NCBI RefSeq assembly: GCF_000378945.1
Contig: NZ_KB900539.1
Span: 3,546,122 to 3,610,121 of the forward strand
DNA length: 64,000 bases
Reading direction: 5' to 3'
Source: Methyloversatilis universalis EHg5
GTDB lineage: Bacteria > Pseudomonadota > Gammaproteobacteria > Burkholderiales > Rhodocyclaceae
The notes under the pieces were generated by a model that did not search any database, was not told the DNA's origin, and saw only the letters and a program-made list of their open reading frames with translations. Shown here one piece after another: positions 1 through 7,494 of this stretch (positions are counted from its first letter, which is position 1; each line of letters opens with the position of its first letter). A program made the position numbers and the translations under genes.

Positions 1-695
1 CCGGTGAAGGTGATGGCATTGACGCCCGGGTGGGTGGTCAGGAATTCGCCGGCCGAGTCGGGACCGAAGCCATGCACCACGTTGTAGACGCCGGCCGGCA
101 CGCCGACCGCGTTCATCACCTCACCGAGCAGGGTCGCGGTCTGCGGCGTCTCTTCCGACGGTTTCACCACGACGGTGTTGCCGCAGGCCAGCGCCGGGCC
201 CACCTTCCAGGTCATCAGCAGCAGCGGCAGGTTCCACGGACACACCACGCCGACCACGCCGACCGGCTTGCGCAGCGCGTAATTGATCGCGCCGCGACCG
301 TCCGGCGTCGCCATCTCGAAGAACTCGCCCGGCACGTTCTTGACCACGTCGGCGAAGATCTTGAAGTTGGCGGCACCGCGCGGAATGTCGAGGTGACTGG
401 CCAGGCTGACCGGCTTGCCGGTGTCGGCCACTTCGGCGGCGACGAAGTCGTCGAAGCGGCGGTTGATTTCATTGGCGACCGCGTACAGCAGTTCGGTGCG
501 CTCGGTCACCGTCATGCGGCCCCAGGGGCCTTCGAGCGCGGCACGCGCTGCGGCGACCGCGGCATTTACCTCGTCGCGCCCGGCTTCGCTGACCGAGGCG
601 ATGACGCGGTTGTCCAGCGGCGAACGCTTGTCGAAGCGGCGGCCTTCGCGGCCGGCGACGAACTCGCCGTTGATGAAGTGGCTGATCTGTTTCAT
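1..695 (-). CDS. dmpC: 2-hydroxymuconic semialdehyde dehydrogenase, copy 1 (C-terminus off window)
   Basis: NAD-dependent aldehyde dehydrogenase that oxidises the catechol ring-fission product 2-hydroxymuconic semialdehyde to 4-oxalocrotonate in the meta pathway. Only the first 231 codons are present: the start is the ATG at 693-695 (MKQISHFING) and the frame runs off the left edge at AITFTG. The visible part is the NAD-binding half, with the CPWNLPLLLMTWK stretch and KPSEETP typical of the family; the catalytic Cys lies outside. It aligns closely by eye with the full-length copy at 53476-54936, which suggests the same substrate. It follows the GlcG-like gene by 27 bases on the same strand and may be co-transcribed. 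Confidence 0.88.
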   Translation of the reverse strand, partial: MKQISHFINGEFVAGREGRRFDKRSPLDNRVIASVSEAGRDEVNAAVAAARAALEGPWGRMTVTERTELLYAVANEINRRFDDFVAAEVADTGKPVSLASHLDIPRGAANFKIFADVVKNVPGEFFEMATPDGRGAINYALRKPVGVVGVVCPWNLPLLLMTWKVGPALACGNTVVVKPSEETPQTATLLGEVMNAVGVPAGVYNVVHGFGPDSAGEFLTTHPGVNAITFT

Positions 696-722
696 CGATC
701 TCTTTCGTGTGGGAGCGGCGCG

Positions 723-1160
723 TCAGCGCGCCGAGGTCAAATCGAGCGCAGCGAGCGCTGCGCGAGCGCAGTCCTCGTCCTGCGCCTCGGAACCGCCGGA
801 AATGCCGATGCCGCCGATGCGTTCGCCGGCCACCACCAGCGGCAGGCCGCCGCCGAACATGACCATGCGCGGGCGCAGCGGCAGCCCTTGGCGGACGGCA
901 TCGGAATGGGATGACAGGGCGACCGCCCAGTCGCCGGTCGGCAGACCGAAGCTGGCGGCGGTGTAGGCCTTGTCGATCGCGATATCGACCGAGTGCAGCG
1001 GCGCGCCCGGCATGCGGAGGAAGGACACCAGCTGTCCGGCGCGATCGACCACGGCCGCATTGACGCAGGCGCCGACCGACTGCGCGTGCGCCACAGCCGC
1101 CTGCACCGCTGCCGATGCCGCCCTCCAGCCCACCGTCGATTGCCGTGCTGCCACGTCCAT
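723..1160 (-). CDS. GlcG/HbpS-like (DUF336) heme-binding-type protein
   Basis: A 145-residue protein of the GlcG/HbpS (DUF336) family. The visible signature is the N-terminal helix with repeated Ala/Val, then ACVNAAVVDRAGQLVSFLRM, then the Gly-rich GGGLPLVV...IGGIGISGGS segment near residues 103-125. Family members bind heme or small ligands and recur in aromatic-degradation and glycolate operons, but their role in meta pathways is not settled. It is the first gene of a minus-strand unit with the truncated dmpC. The AT-rich gap upstream (1200-1290) contains a possible sigma-70 promoter on the minus strand (TTGACG, 17 bases, TATCGT). No catalytic function can be assigned. Confidence 0.8.
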   Translation of the reverse strand: MDVAARQSTVGWRAASAAVQAAVAHAQSVGACVNAAVVDRAGQLVSFLRMPGAPLHSVDIAIDKAYTAASFGLPTGDWAVALSSHSDAVRQGLPLRPRMVMFGGGLPLVVAGERIGGIGISGGSEAQDEDCARAALAALDLTSAR

Positions 1161-1235
1161 GTCGTCTCCTCCGTGGGGCTGCTGTATCGCGGCCTCTCAC
1201 TCAATCGATATTCGATGGACTTAACGATATAAAAC

Positions 1236-1275
1236 GATTATCTCGACGTCAACGTTTTTTCTCGAGATTTTTGGC
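1236..1275. promoter_or_regulatory. AT-rich candidate operator between the DUF336 gene and the GntR repressor
   Basis: This divergent intergenic stretch carries CGATTATCTCGA followed by TCTCGAGATTTTTGG, including the palindrome TCTCGAGA. A similar word order (CGATAATCGA, then TCTCGATATTTGG) sits at 8561-8589, immediately upstream of the catechol dioxygenase promoter. The two are the only AT-rich gaps of island A, so they are candidates for binding by the GntR repressor encoded next door. This is inferred from sequence likeness alone. Confidence 0.35.
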
Positions 1276-1350
1276 TTTTCATGGAGAAAGTTCGGCACTA
1301 GAATGCATGCATGCCCGCTCAACCCGTGGGGGCATTCAGGGAAACATCAA

Positions 1351-2094
1351 ATGGATCAGTTGATTACCGGCGAATTTCAGGCCAACGGCGAGGCCTACGA
1401 GCCGAAAACCCTGGTCGATGGCGCCTACCGGCAGCTGCGGCGCGACATCATCGAAGGCCGTCACGCCCCCGGTGCCAAGCTGCGGGTCGAACATCTGAAG
1501 GACGCCTACGAGGTGGGTGCCGGCACGCTGCGCGAGGCGCTGGCGCTGCTGGTGAGCGATTCGCTGGTGGTGGCGCAGGGCCAGCGCGGCTTTCGCGTGG
1601 CGCCGATTTCGCTGGCCGATCTCGAGGACATCACGCGCACCCGCGTCATGCTGGAAAGCGAAGCGCTGCGACAGAGCATCGAGAACGGCGACGAAGCGTG
1701 GGAAGGCAATCTGGTGAGCGCCTTCCACCTGCTCACCCGGGCCGAGGAGAAGCTGGCCGGCGATCTGGATGGCAGCGTGAACGAGTGGGAAGACAGAAAC
1801 CGGGGGTTCCACGAAACGCTGATCGGCGCCTGCAACTCGCGCTGGATTCGCCACTTCCTGGCCATCCTTTACCGGCAGTCCGAGCGCTACCGGCGCATCT
1901 CGGTGCTGAACCGGCCGGTGCCGCAGGACGTGCACGAAGAGCACGAGCAGATTTTCAAGGCCACGATCGCGCGCGATGCCGACGAAGCCTGCCGTCTGCT
2001 GTCGGGCCACATCTGGCGGGCCTTCCACACGGTGTCCGCTGTCCCCGAGTTTGCACAGGAATCGGCGAGCCGCAAGGTGGCGAACGGAAGCTGA
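1351..2094 (+). CDS. GntR-family (FCD subfamily) repressor, AphS-like
   Basis: A 247-residue transcription factor. The N-terminal winged helix (about residues 20-85: LVDGAYRQLRRDIIEGR, then GTLREALALLVSDSLV) is GntR type. The C-terminal all-helical half is FCD type, with likely metal-binding acidic/His positions in NRGFHETL, HEEHEQIF and LLSGHIWRAF. The ATG at 1351 is preferred over one at 1303 because an AGGGAA ribosome site lies just before it and the extra N-terminus is not GntR-like. Comamonas phenol clusters carry a GntR repressor (AphS) that silences phenol hydroxylase genes; position inside this island suggests the same job. It is convergent with dmpQ. Confidence 0.82.
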   Translation: MDQLITGEFQANGEAYEPKTLVDGAYRQLRRDIIEGRHAPGAKLRVEHLKDAYEVGAGTLREALALLVSDSLVVAQGQRGFRVAPISLADLEDITRTRVMLESEALRQSIENGDEAWEGNLVSAFHLLTRAEEKLAGDLDGSVNEWEDRNRGFHETLIGACNSRWIRHFLAILYRQSERYRRISVLNRPVPQDVHEEHEQIFKATIARDADEACRLLSGHIWRAFHTVSAVPEFAQESASRKVANGS

Positions 2095-2187
2095 GGTCAG
2101 GCGCAGCCGCACCTCGACCGCCCGGCCGCGACCGGGGCCGCTCCGACAGGACATGCACGCCTTGTCGGTGGCACGTGCAAGCCTCCG

Positions 2188-2272
2188 GTGGAAGCGAGCT
2201 TGCTCGCGATCTCGGCCGCAATCGACGCACGCGGCGTGCAGCGGCCCTGCCGCGAGCAAGCGCGCCCACAGG
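2188..2272. repeat. REP-like inverted pair between convergent genes
   Basis: Two inverted copies of a short element separated by about 45 bases: GAAGCGAGCTTGCTCGCGAT at 2191-2210 and CGCGAGCAAGCGCGCCCACA at 2251-2270. The first contains GCGAGC-TT-GCTCGC. The second resembles the reverse complement of the first and reads into CCACAGGA, the same wording as pseudomonad-type REP/BIME elements. It lies in the 189-base gap where dmpQ and the GntR gene converge, the usual home of such repeats. It may also act as a transcript-end hairpin. Confidence 0.55.
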
Positions 2273-2283
2273 ATCTCGCCTCG

Positions 2284-2619
2284 TCAGCCCTTCTGCGCCA
2301 CCTCCTGCTTCAGCGCCTCGACGCTGCGCGCCATCTTTCCCACCACCTTCAGCTTCAGATCGCTGGTCGGATAGATGCGGCAGGCGAGCACGCACTGTCG
2401 GCGCTCGTCCTCCTCGCTGATCGCGCTGCGGCTCATCACGCCGGCGGTATAGGTGCCGGACAGCACCTCCACCTTGCACACGCCGCAGCCGCCCTGGCGG
2501 CAGCCGACCGGAATGCCGCGGCCGCCCAGCGCCTCCATGCCGCGCAGCGCGTTCTGCGTTTCCGCACACAGATACTCGCGGCCGATGCCGTCGAGCACGA
2601 TGCTGTACGACCGCCCCAT
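2284..2619 (-). CDS. dmpQ: Chloroplast-type [2Fe-2S] ferredoxin (catechol dioxygenase reactivation)
   Basis: A 111-residue ferredoxin. Cluster ligands are visible as Cys40, Cys45 and Cys48 in CRQGGCGVC and a fourth at about Cys80 (C-x4-C-x2-C-x31-C). XylT/DmpQ proteins of this type re-reduce oxidised iron in catechol 2,3-dioxygenase when substituted catechols inactivate it. The ATG at 2617-2619 starts two bases after the dmpP stop, so translation is probably coupled; a longer upstream frame overlaps dmpP and is not credible. It is last in the operon, which begins with the dioxygenase it would serve. Phenol operon 2 has no counterpart. Confidence 0.88.
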   Translation of the reverse strand: MGRSYSIVLDGIGREYLCAETQNALRGMEALGGRGIPVGCRQGGCGVCKVEVLSGTYTAGVMSRSAISEEDERRQCVLACRIYPTSDLKLKVVGKMARSVEALKQEVAQKG

Positions 2620-2621
2620 GG

Positions 2622-3680
2622 TCAGATCTTCCTGAACAGCGGGCTGCGCACCTGCTGTGCGTCGGCCGCCGAGAAAAACTTCTCGGTGTGGATGTCGCGC
2701 TCGAACAGCCGGCCCTGCATCAGCGCATTGATGCAGGCGTCGATCATGACCGGCGGTCCGCACAGATAGGCCTGGTGGCCGCGGAAATCCTCGCGGAAGT
2801 GGGCCAGTGCCGCCTCGTGCGCGAAACCGCGGAAGCCGTCCCAGTCGCTGCCGGCCGGCTCGTCGGACAGCGCCGGCACATAACTGAAAGCCGGATGCGC
2901 CGCCGCCAGCGCGACGAAGTCATCGTGGTAGTACAGCTCGGCGCGATTGCGCGCGCCGTACACCAGCGTGATCGGCTGCGCATAGTCCCTGGCCAGCAGA
3001 TCGAGAATCATCGACCGTGGGCTGGACAGCCCGGAGCCGCCGGCCATGAAGATGAGCGGCCGGGCCGCGGACTCGCGCACGAAGAAGCGGCCGTAGGGAC
3101 CGGACAGCTTCACCCGGTCTCCCGCCTTCAGCGACTCGTGTATCCAGGTGGTGCCGCGGCCGCCGGGCACGATGCGGATGTTCAGCTCGACTTCGTTGCC
3201 ATTCGACGGTGCGTTTGCGAGCGAGAACGCGCGCGACATGCCGGGCTCGGCGCCGATGTCGAGGTTGATGTACTGACCGGCCTGGAAGTCGAGCGGCCGG
3301 TCCAGCTCGACGAACAGGCCCTTTATCGTCGGCGTCAGCTGTTCGATGCGGGTCACCGTGCCGTGGAAATCTTCGACCGGAATATTGCGCGCGTCAGGCT
3401 CCTCGTCGATGTCCGCCTTGATGGTCACGTCGCTCTGCAGCCGCGCGCAGCAGGCCAGGGTCTTGCCCTCGTCGCGCTCGAAATCCATCAGCGCAAAGTC
3501 GGACGCCTCACCGTGGTCCACCTCACCGTCCACCACCTGCACCTTGCAGGTGGCGCACAGGCCGTGGCAGCAGGCGTGCGGCAGCCAGATGCCCGCCCGC
3601 AGACAGGCATCCAGCACCGTCTGGTCGTCCTCGACCTCCAGCGTCTGGCCGAGCGGTTCTATGGTCAGCGCGTAGCTCAT
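2622..3680 (-). CDS. dmpP: Phenol hydroxylase reductase component, copy 1
   Basis: A 352-residue NADH-dependent flavo-iron-sulfur reductase that passes electrons to the di-iron hydroxylase. Domains in order: plant-type [2Fe-2S] domain (Cys37, Cys42, Cys45 and about Cys77), FAD-binding barrel with the RAFSLAN motif, and NAD-binding domain starting at IFMAGGSGLSSPRSMI. The length matches DmpP. The ATG at 3678-3680 follows a GGAGAAACTGAT ribosome-site region; the upstream extension in frame runs through the repeat element described separately. It is separated from dmpO by 240 bases, whereas the equivalent gap in operon 2 is 11. Confidence 0.93.
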   Translation of the reverse strand: MSYALTIEPLGQTLEVEDDQTVLDACLRAGIWLPHACCHGLCATCKVQVVDGEVDHGEASDFALMDFERDEGKTLACCARLQSDVTIKADIDEEPDARNIPVEDFHGTVTRIEQLTPTIKGLFVELDRPLDFQAGQYINLDIGAEPGMSRAFSLANAPSNGNEVELNIRIVPGGRGTTWIHESLKAGDRVKLSGPYGRFFVRESAARPLIFMAGGSGLSSPRSMILDLLARDYAQPITLVYGARNRAELYYHDDFVALAAAHPAFSYVPALSDEPAGSDWDGFRGFAHEAALAHFREDFRGHQAYLCGPPVMIDACINALMQGRLFERDIHTEKFFSAADAQQVRSPLFRKI

Positions 3681-3734
3681 ATCAGTTTCTCCAATGCGCC
3701 GCGCCGCGCGCCGGGCCGCCCCACCGGATGGAGC

Positions 3735-3915
3735 AGGGGTTTCGGCAAGCACCGCTCGCCGCCTGCACGACCGGTCGGGTGCGCACACCCGACCGTGGTC
3801 GGCGCAGCCCCCACGGCGGGGGTGAGGCAGGGGGTGCGCGACGCATGCGTCGCGCCTGCCGAACGGGTCGGCTGTGCAAAGCCGACCCTGCGCGAACAAA
3901 GTGAGCGTGGGAGCC
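3735..3915. repeat. Palindrome cluster (REP/BIME-type) inserted between dmpO1 and dmpP1
   Basis: Three strong inverted repeats occur in a row: GGTCGGGTG-CGCA-CACCCGACC at 3773-3794, the perfect 20-base palindrome GCGCGACGCATGCGTCGCGC at 3836-3855, and GGGTCGGCT-GTGCAA-AGCCGACCC at 3865-3888, with a C-run/G-run pair at 3808-3822. The first and third are variants of one unit. Translated in the minus frame they give the VGFAQPT/VGCAHPT strings common in repeat-derived false ORFs of Proteobacteria. The paralogous operon has only 11 bases at this point, so the element is probably an insertion. Confidence 0.75.
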
Positions 3916-3920
3916 TCATT

Positions 3921-4280
3921 TCAACTGCACGATCCCTGGATGCCGGTCAGGCCGGGCGTGCGGAAGCGCAGCACGTCCTTGTGGCCCAGACCGTTCTCGG
4001 CCAGCGTGCGGTTGAAGTGCGGCGTCCACGGCTGGCCGGACTTCAGCCACTCGACCTTCGACCAGTCGACCCGGGCCCAGTCCGGGTGATAGCCGTAGGC
4101 ACCGGGCAGCACCTTCTCGACGATGTCGCCGAAGCGCAGGGTCGGCGGGAAGGGAAAGGTCAGCGGCGCGCAGAACATCAGGTGGTCGTCCCAGCCGATG
4201 TACAGCAGCTGGTTGCCGTGGAAGTTCTCGACGCCGTCGCGCGGCGTGCCTGCATATTCCTTCACTGCAGCGACTTGCAT
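3921..4280 (-). CDS. dmpO: Phenol hydroxylase component P4, copy 1
   Basis: A 119-residue gamma-type subunit of the (alpha-beta-gamma)2 phenol hydroxylase oxygenase. It matches the family by FHGNQLLYIGWDDHLMFCAP, FGDIVEKVLPGAYGYHPDWARVDW and NGLGHKDVLRFRTPGL. The ATG at 4278-4280 is used because a frame extension upstream would overlap dmpN. It starts 14 bases after the dmpN stop. It has no catalytic residues of its own and is needed for oxygenase assembly. Confidence 0.92.
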   Translation of the reverse strand: MQVAAVKEYAGTPRDGVENFHGNQLLYIGWDDHLMFCAPLTFPFPPTLRFGDIVEKVLPGAYGYHPDWARVDWSKVEWLKSGQPWTPHFNRTLAENGLGHKDVLRFRTPGLTGIQGSCS

Positions 4281-4294
4281 GTTCTTGTCCCCCC

Positions 4295-5848
4295 TCAGTC
4301 GTTGCGCTTGGCCATGCCGCGCCATGCTTCGAAATTGCGCTGGTCTTCCGAGCCCTCGAAGTCGCCGTTGTCGCGCCCCGCGTTCAGCCGGTAGTGCTCC
4401 AGCACCGCCGCCAGCGGGTCGAAGCCCGGCGCGGTCGGGTCGCTGCCTTCGGGGAAGCAGTTGCCCTGGTAGATCTGATGCACCGGCAGCCAGGCCTGGA
4501 CGTACTTCTCCGGCTCGTTGTCGAAGATGTGCTGGCAGTGGTCGGAACAGAAGTGGTACTTGCTGCCCTTGTAGTCACGCTCGCGATAGCAGATCTTCGT
4601 CGGGTCACCGGGCTCGGTGAACAGCATCGGGATCTGGCAGGTCTGGCACAGCATGGGCAGCGTCTTGTTGTAGAAGCGGTTGCCCTTCTGCTGCTGCTCG
4701 CGCCAGAACTCGAAGCGCGGCCGGTAGTGCTGGTCGAAGGTGTCCGGGTACTTCTGCGACAGCCACTTCATCTCGTCCTCGTCCGGCATCCAGGTGTGGA
4801 AGTCGGTGGCCGCGCTGTAGTTGTAGAAAGCGGCCCACACCTGGTGCGACAGGTGATCCTTCTCCTGCCTGATCTGTTCGCAGCAGTCCGGCATCCGGAT
4901 GCCGTAGCGGGCGAGGTCCTTGAAGAGCGCGCCGCCGTTCTCCTCGAAATAGATCTCCCAGGCTTCCTTCCAGCTCATGACGCGCTTGGGCAGCATGTAG
5001 TCCATCATCATCGCGACGATGGACAGCAGGCGCACGCCACGCCAGGTCCACTTGTCGATCCAGCGCTGCACGATGGGCAGGTTGGCCGGGTCCTGTTCGA
5101 GGATGAACTTGATGCACTCCAGCCCCAGCGTCATGTGGCGCGCCTCGTCGGACTGCGCCGAGAAGCCGAAGGTCATGGTGCCCATGTCGCCGTTGTAGGC
5201 CGCGCCGGACACGAAGGGCACGAACAGCAGATTGGTCAGCACGTACTCGAACGAGAAGCCGACCGACACGATGAATTCGAACGGCCCGGCGGTGATCGCG
5301 TCGTCGAAGAAGCTCTTCGGTACCGACAGGTACCAGACGCGGTCGTACATGTGCGGCGCGTCGTGGAAACCGTTGTAGTACTTGTTGTAGTTCGACAGCG
5401 AGTGGATCTGCGTCTGCGCGTGGCGCATCTCGTCGATCGCCTGCATCATGCAGGCCACCCGCGCGCCCGGGCCCGGGAAGGCGCGGCCGGCGTGGGCGAA
5501 GCCGCGGTGCGCCATGTATTCCAGCGGTGTGACCGCGGTCAGGAAGATCTTGATCGCGTTCAGGTAGCGCGCATCGGTGACGCCGAGGTGGCCGTTGCTC
5601 TGGCTGTAGGCATCGATGATGGCGTAGAGCTTGCGCTCCTTCTCCGCCTGGTATTTCCAGTAGGCGTCCATGGTCAGCCGGAAAGGGTCTTCCCACTTGT
5701 CCCAGTCGTGGATCTTGATGCCTTCGTAGTCGGCGTACGGGTACACCTTCTCCTTCGGCTGATAGCTGGTGTCCCACGCGAGATCACGGGTCATCAGCGT
5801 GTAGCGTTCCTTCAGACCCAGCTTCTTCTTCGGTACCTGCATGTCCAT
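4295..5848 (-). CDS. dmpN: Phenol hydroxylase large (di-iron) oxygenase subunit, copy 1
   Basis: Catalytic alpha subunit (517 residues) that inserts one oxygen atom of O2 into phenol to give catechol. Carboxylate-bridged di-iron ligands are visible as Glu110, Glu140 and His143 (DEMRH), Glu201, and Glu235 and His238 (DEARH), the two-EXXH pattern of bacterial multicomponent monooxygenases. A C-terminal zinc/YHS-like segment is present: CQTCQIPMLF followed by YHFCSDHCQHIF. Length and every landmark fit DmpN. It lies 80 bases after dmpM, more than the 10 bases in operon 2. The gene is intact. Confidence 0.96.
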   Translation of the reverse strand: MDMQVPKKKLGLKERYTLMTRDLAWDTSYQPKEKVYPYADYEGIKIHDWDKWEDPFRLTMDAYWKYQAEKERKLYAIIDAYSQSNGHLGVTDARYLNAIKIFLTAVTPLEYMAHRGFAHAGRAFPGPGARVACMMQAIDEMRHAQTQIHSLSNYNKYYNGFHDAPHMYDRVWYLSVPKSFFDDAITAGPFEFIVSVGFSFEYVLTNLLFVPFVSGAAYNGDMGTMTFGFSAQSDEARHMTLGLECIKFILEQDPANLPIVQRWIDKWTWRGVRLLSIVAMMMDYMLPKRVMSWKEAWEIYFEENGGALFKDLARYGIRMPDCCEQIRQEKDHLSHQVWAAFYNYSAATDFHTWMPDEDEMKWLSQKYPDTFDQHYRPRFEFWREQQQKGNRFYNKTLPMLCQTCQIPMLFTEPGDPTKICYRERDYKGSKYHFCSDHCQHIFDNEPEKYVQAWLPVHQIYQGNCFPEGSDPTAPGFDPLAAVLEHYRLNAGRDNGDFEGSEDQRNFEAWRGMAKRND

Positions 5849-5928
5849 CTGCTTTTCTCCTCAATGACGGAGCGGGTGCGGCCTCTGCGGTGGGCCGTCC
5901 GTGTCCCGCGTTCTCCCTCGGGTATGAC

Positions 5929-6198
5929 TCAGTCGTTCCAGTGCAGCGTGAATTCGTCGTCGCTTTCGTCGATATGGCCGGACAGCGATATCAGGTGGGT
6001 GTGCAGCTCCTGCAGGTCGAACTCGCGGCCGATGCGCTCGGAGATCGATTCCCGCTTCACGGTGAGGCGCCCTTCGGCATCGATCTTCACCATGGCGGGC
6101 GATTCGACCGGCAGCGCGTGCGGGTTGTCGGCCAGGATGGATTCGATGATCGGACGCGTGTCGTCGTTGGTCTGCAGCGCGATGAATACCTTGGACAT
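5929..6198 (-). CDS. dmpM: Phenol hydroxylase effector (coupling) protein, copy 1
   Basis: An 89-residue cofactor-free regulatory protein (P2) that binds the oxygenase and couples NADH oxidation to hydroxylation. Family landmarks: N-terminal MSKVFIALQTNDDTRPIIES, central VKIDAEGRL, and LQELHTHLISLSGHIDESDDEF at the C-terminus. It begins 10 bases after dmpL. It is strongly similar by eye to the 89-residue copy in operon 2, with the largest differences in residues 25-50. Confidence 0.94.
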   Translation of the reverse strand: MSKVFIALQTNDDTRPIIESILADNPHALPVESPAMVKIDAEGRLTVKRESISERIGREFDLQELHTHLISLSGHIDESDDEFTLHWND

Positions 6199-6208
6199 GG
6201 CGCGCCCC

Positions 6209-7201
6209 TCAGGCCGGCACGCCGCACTTGGCGACGCGGGCAGCGAACTGGGTGGCGAGATCGTCCAGCGCCGCGCCGGCGCGTTCGCCCAGCGCGCGCT
6301 GTGCGAGCGGGGTCAGGGCGTCCAGCGCACGGCTCTGCCAGGCGGCGATCCAGCCCCGCACGAGTGCGGCGTTCTCCGGCGATTCGGCACAGGCGGTCTT
6401 GATCTGCGCATCGACCCACTTGGCGGTTTCGGCATACCACTCGGTCATGAACTGGGTCAGCATGGCGACCGCGGTGCCGCCGCGCAGCGAAAGCGCGTCC
6501 TCGACCAGGGTCTTGTAGAACAGCGGATACACCAGGCCGTCGAGCACGAGGTTCTGCGCGATGAACAGTTCGAACCAGTCCTGCACCACCAGGCTGTCCT
6601 CGACCACACGGCGCAGGCCCTGCCAGTCGGCGGCGTACAGCCAGTGTTCCTTCGCGGTGGCCAGCGCGCCGGGGTCGCCGAGCAGCAGGCCGATGCGGGT
6701 CAGGTACTGGGCGATGGCCAGGTTGTCCATCGCGTGGAACATGCAGGGCTGGGTGATGGCGGTGCCGTAGCCGTAGGCGCAGACCGAGGCGTTGTTCATG
6801 TTGGCGCCCCAGGCCACGTGACGCAGCGGCAGCAGCAGGTCGAGCGCGAGCTGGCGCACGTCTTCCGGCAGCAGCGCGCCGAGGTTGCGCGATTCGACGA
6901 AGTCGAAATTCGATTCGGCGGTGTCCTGCTGGCGGGCGCGCGCCAGCGTCCAGGCGCCGTAGTAGTACTGGCGCGGATCCTTGAACGCGTACCAGTCCTG
7001 CATCTTCAGCGCGGTACGGGCGGCATCGAAGATTTCGTGGTCCGGGTCCCAGGTCGGGCGATAGTGGAAGTTGGCGGTCGGCTGCAGGTCGAAGGTGCCT
7101 TCCTGATAGCGCGATGCCGGCTTGTCGCCGAAGCGGCGCTCGATGTGGCCGTAGGTCTGTCGCTGCGGCTTGATTGATACGGTACGCAGATCGATCTGCA
7201 T
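6209..7201 (-). CDS. dmpL: Phenol hydroxylase beta subunit, copy 1
   Basis: A 330-residue structural subunit (P1) of the oxygenase, a ferritin-fold paralogue of the alpha subunit that has lost the metal site. Recognised by MQIDLRTVSIKP at the N-terminus, YRPTWDPDHEIFD, MQDWYAFKDPRQYYYGAWTLARAR and ANMNNASVCAYGYGTAITQPCMF. It lies 43 bases downstream of dmpK and 10 upstream of dmpM in the invariant K-L-M-N-O-P order. Confidence 0.95.
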   Translation of the reverse strand: MQIDLRTVSIKPQRQTYGHIERRFGDKPASRYQEGTFDLQPTANFHYRPTWDPDHEIFDAARTALKMQDWYAFKDPRQYYYGAWTLARARQQDTAESNFDFVESRNLGALLPEDVRQLALDLLLPLRHVAWGANMNNASVCAYGYGTAITQPCMFHAMDNLAIAQYLTRIGLLLGDPGALATAKEHWLYAADWQGLRRVVEDSLVVQDWFELFIAQNLVLDGLVYPLFYKTLVEDALSLRGGTAVAMLTQFMTEWYAETAKWVDAQIKTACAESPENAALVRGWIAAWQSRALDALTPLAQRALGERAGAALDDLATQFAARVAKCGVPA

Positions 7202-7244
7202 GCCAGTCTCCTCGGATGTGTTCTATTGACGCCCGTGGTCGCGC

Positions 7245-7487
7245 TCAGCGCGCGCCGCGGTTCAGCACTTCGTTCAGTCGTGCGCCCACTGCCGGAGGCT
7301 GTCCGGCCCCGCCATCAAGCAGCACCACGTCCTGCGCCGCGCAGAACTCGTCGAAGGCAGCACGGGTGAGCATCATTTCGGCGAACAGCTCCGGCTCGCC
7401 GAGCGCGAAATCGAACTCGACGAAGCCGTCCTCGCGCTCGGCGGTGATGCGCACGTACTTGCGGAAAGGATCGAATGCAGACGCCAT
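7245..7487 (-). CDS. dmpK: Phenol hydroxylase assembly protein, copy 1
   Basis: An 80-residue P0 protein, thought to help load iron into the oxygenase rather than take part in turnover. The core FVEFDFALGEPELFAEMMLTRAAFDEFC is diagnostic of the DmpK/phenol hydroxylase subunit family. The ATG at 7485-7487 lies 7 bases after the catechol dioxygenase stop, so the dioxygenase and hydroxylase are one transcript. Confidence 0.9.
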   Translation of the reverse strand: MASAFDPFRKYVRITAEREDGFVEFDFALGEPELFAEMMLTRAAFDEFCAAQDVVLLDGGAGQPPAVGARLNEVLNRGAR

Positions 7488-7494
7488 GTCCGCC

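Noticed and set aside
1290-1306. A sigma-54-like string CGGCACTAGAATGCA ahead of the GntR gene
   Set aside because: The GG-to-GC step is 11 instead of 12 bases, which sigma-54 promoters do not tolerate well, and the first T is missing.
3677-3919. A small protein with VGFAQPT/VGCAHPT strings between dmpO1 and dmpP1
   Set aside because: This wording is the conceptual translation of the palindromic repeat element; similar false ORFs are widespread in Proteobacteria.
4394-7177. A 927-codon plus-strand frame opposite dmpN-dmpM-dmpL
   Set aside because: Its translation is His/Arg/Val-rich with no recognisable domain, and it covers three unquestionable genes on the other strand.
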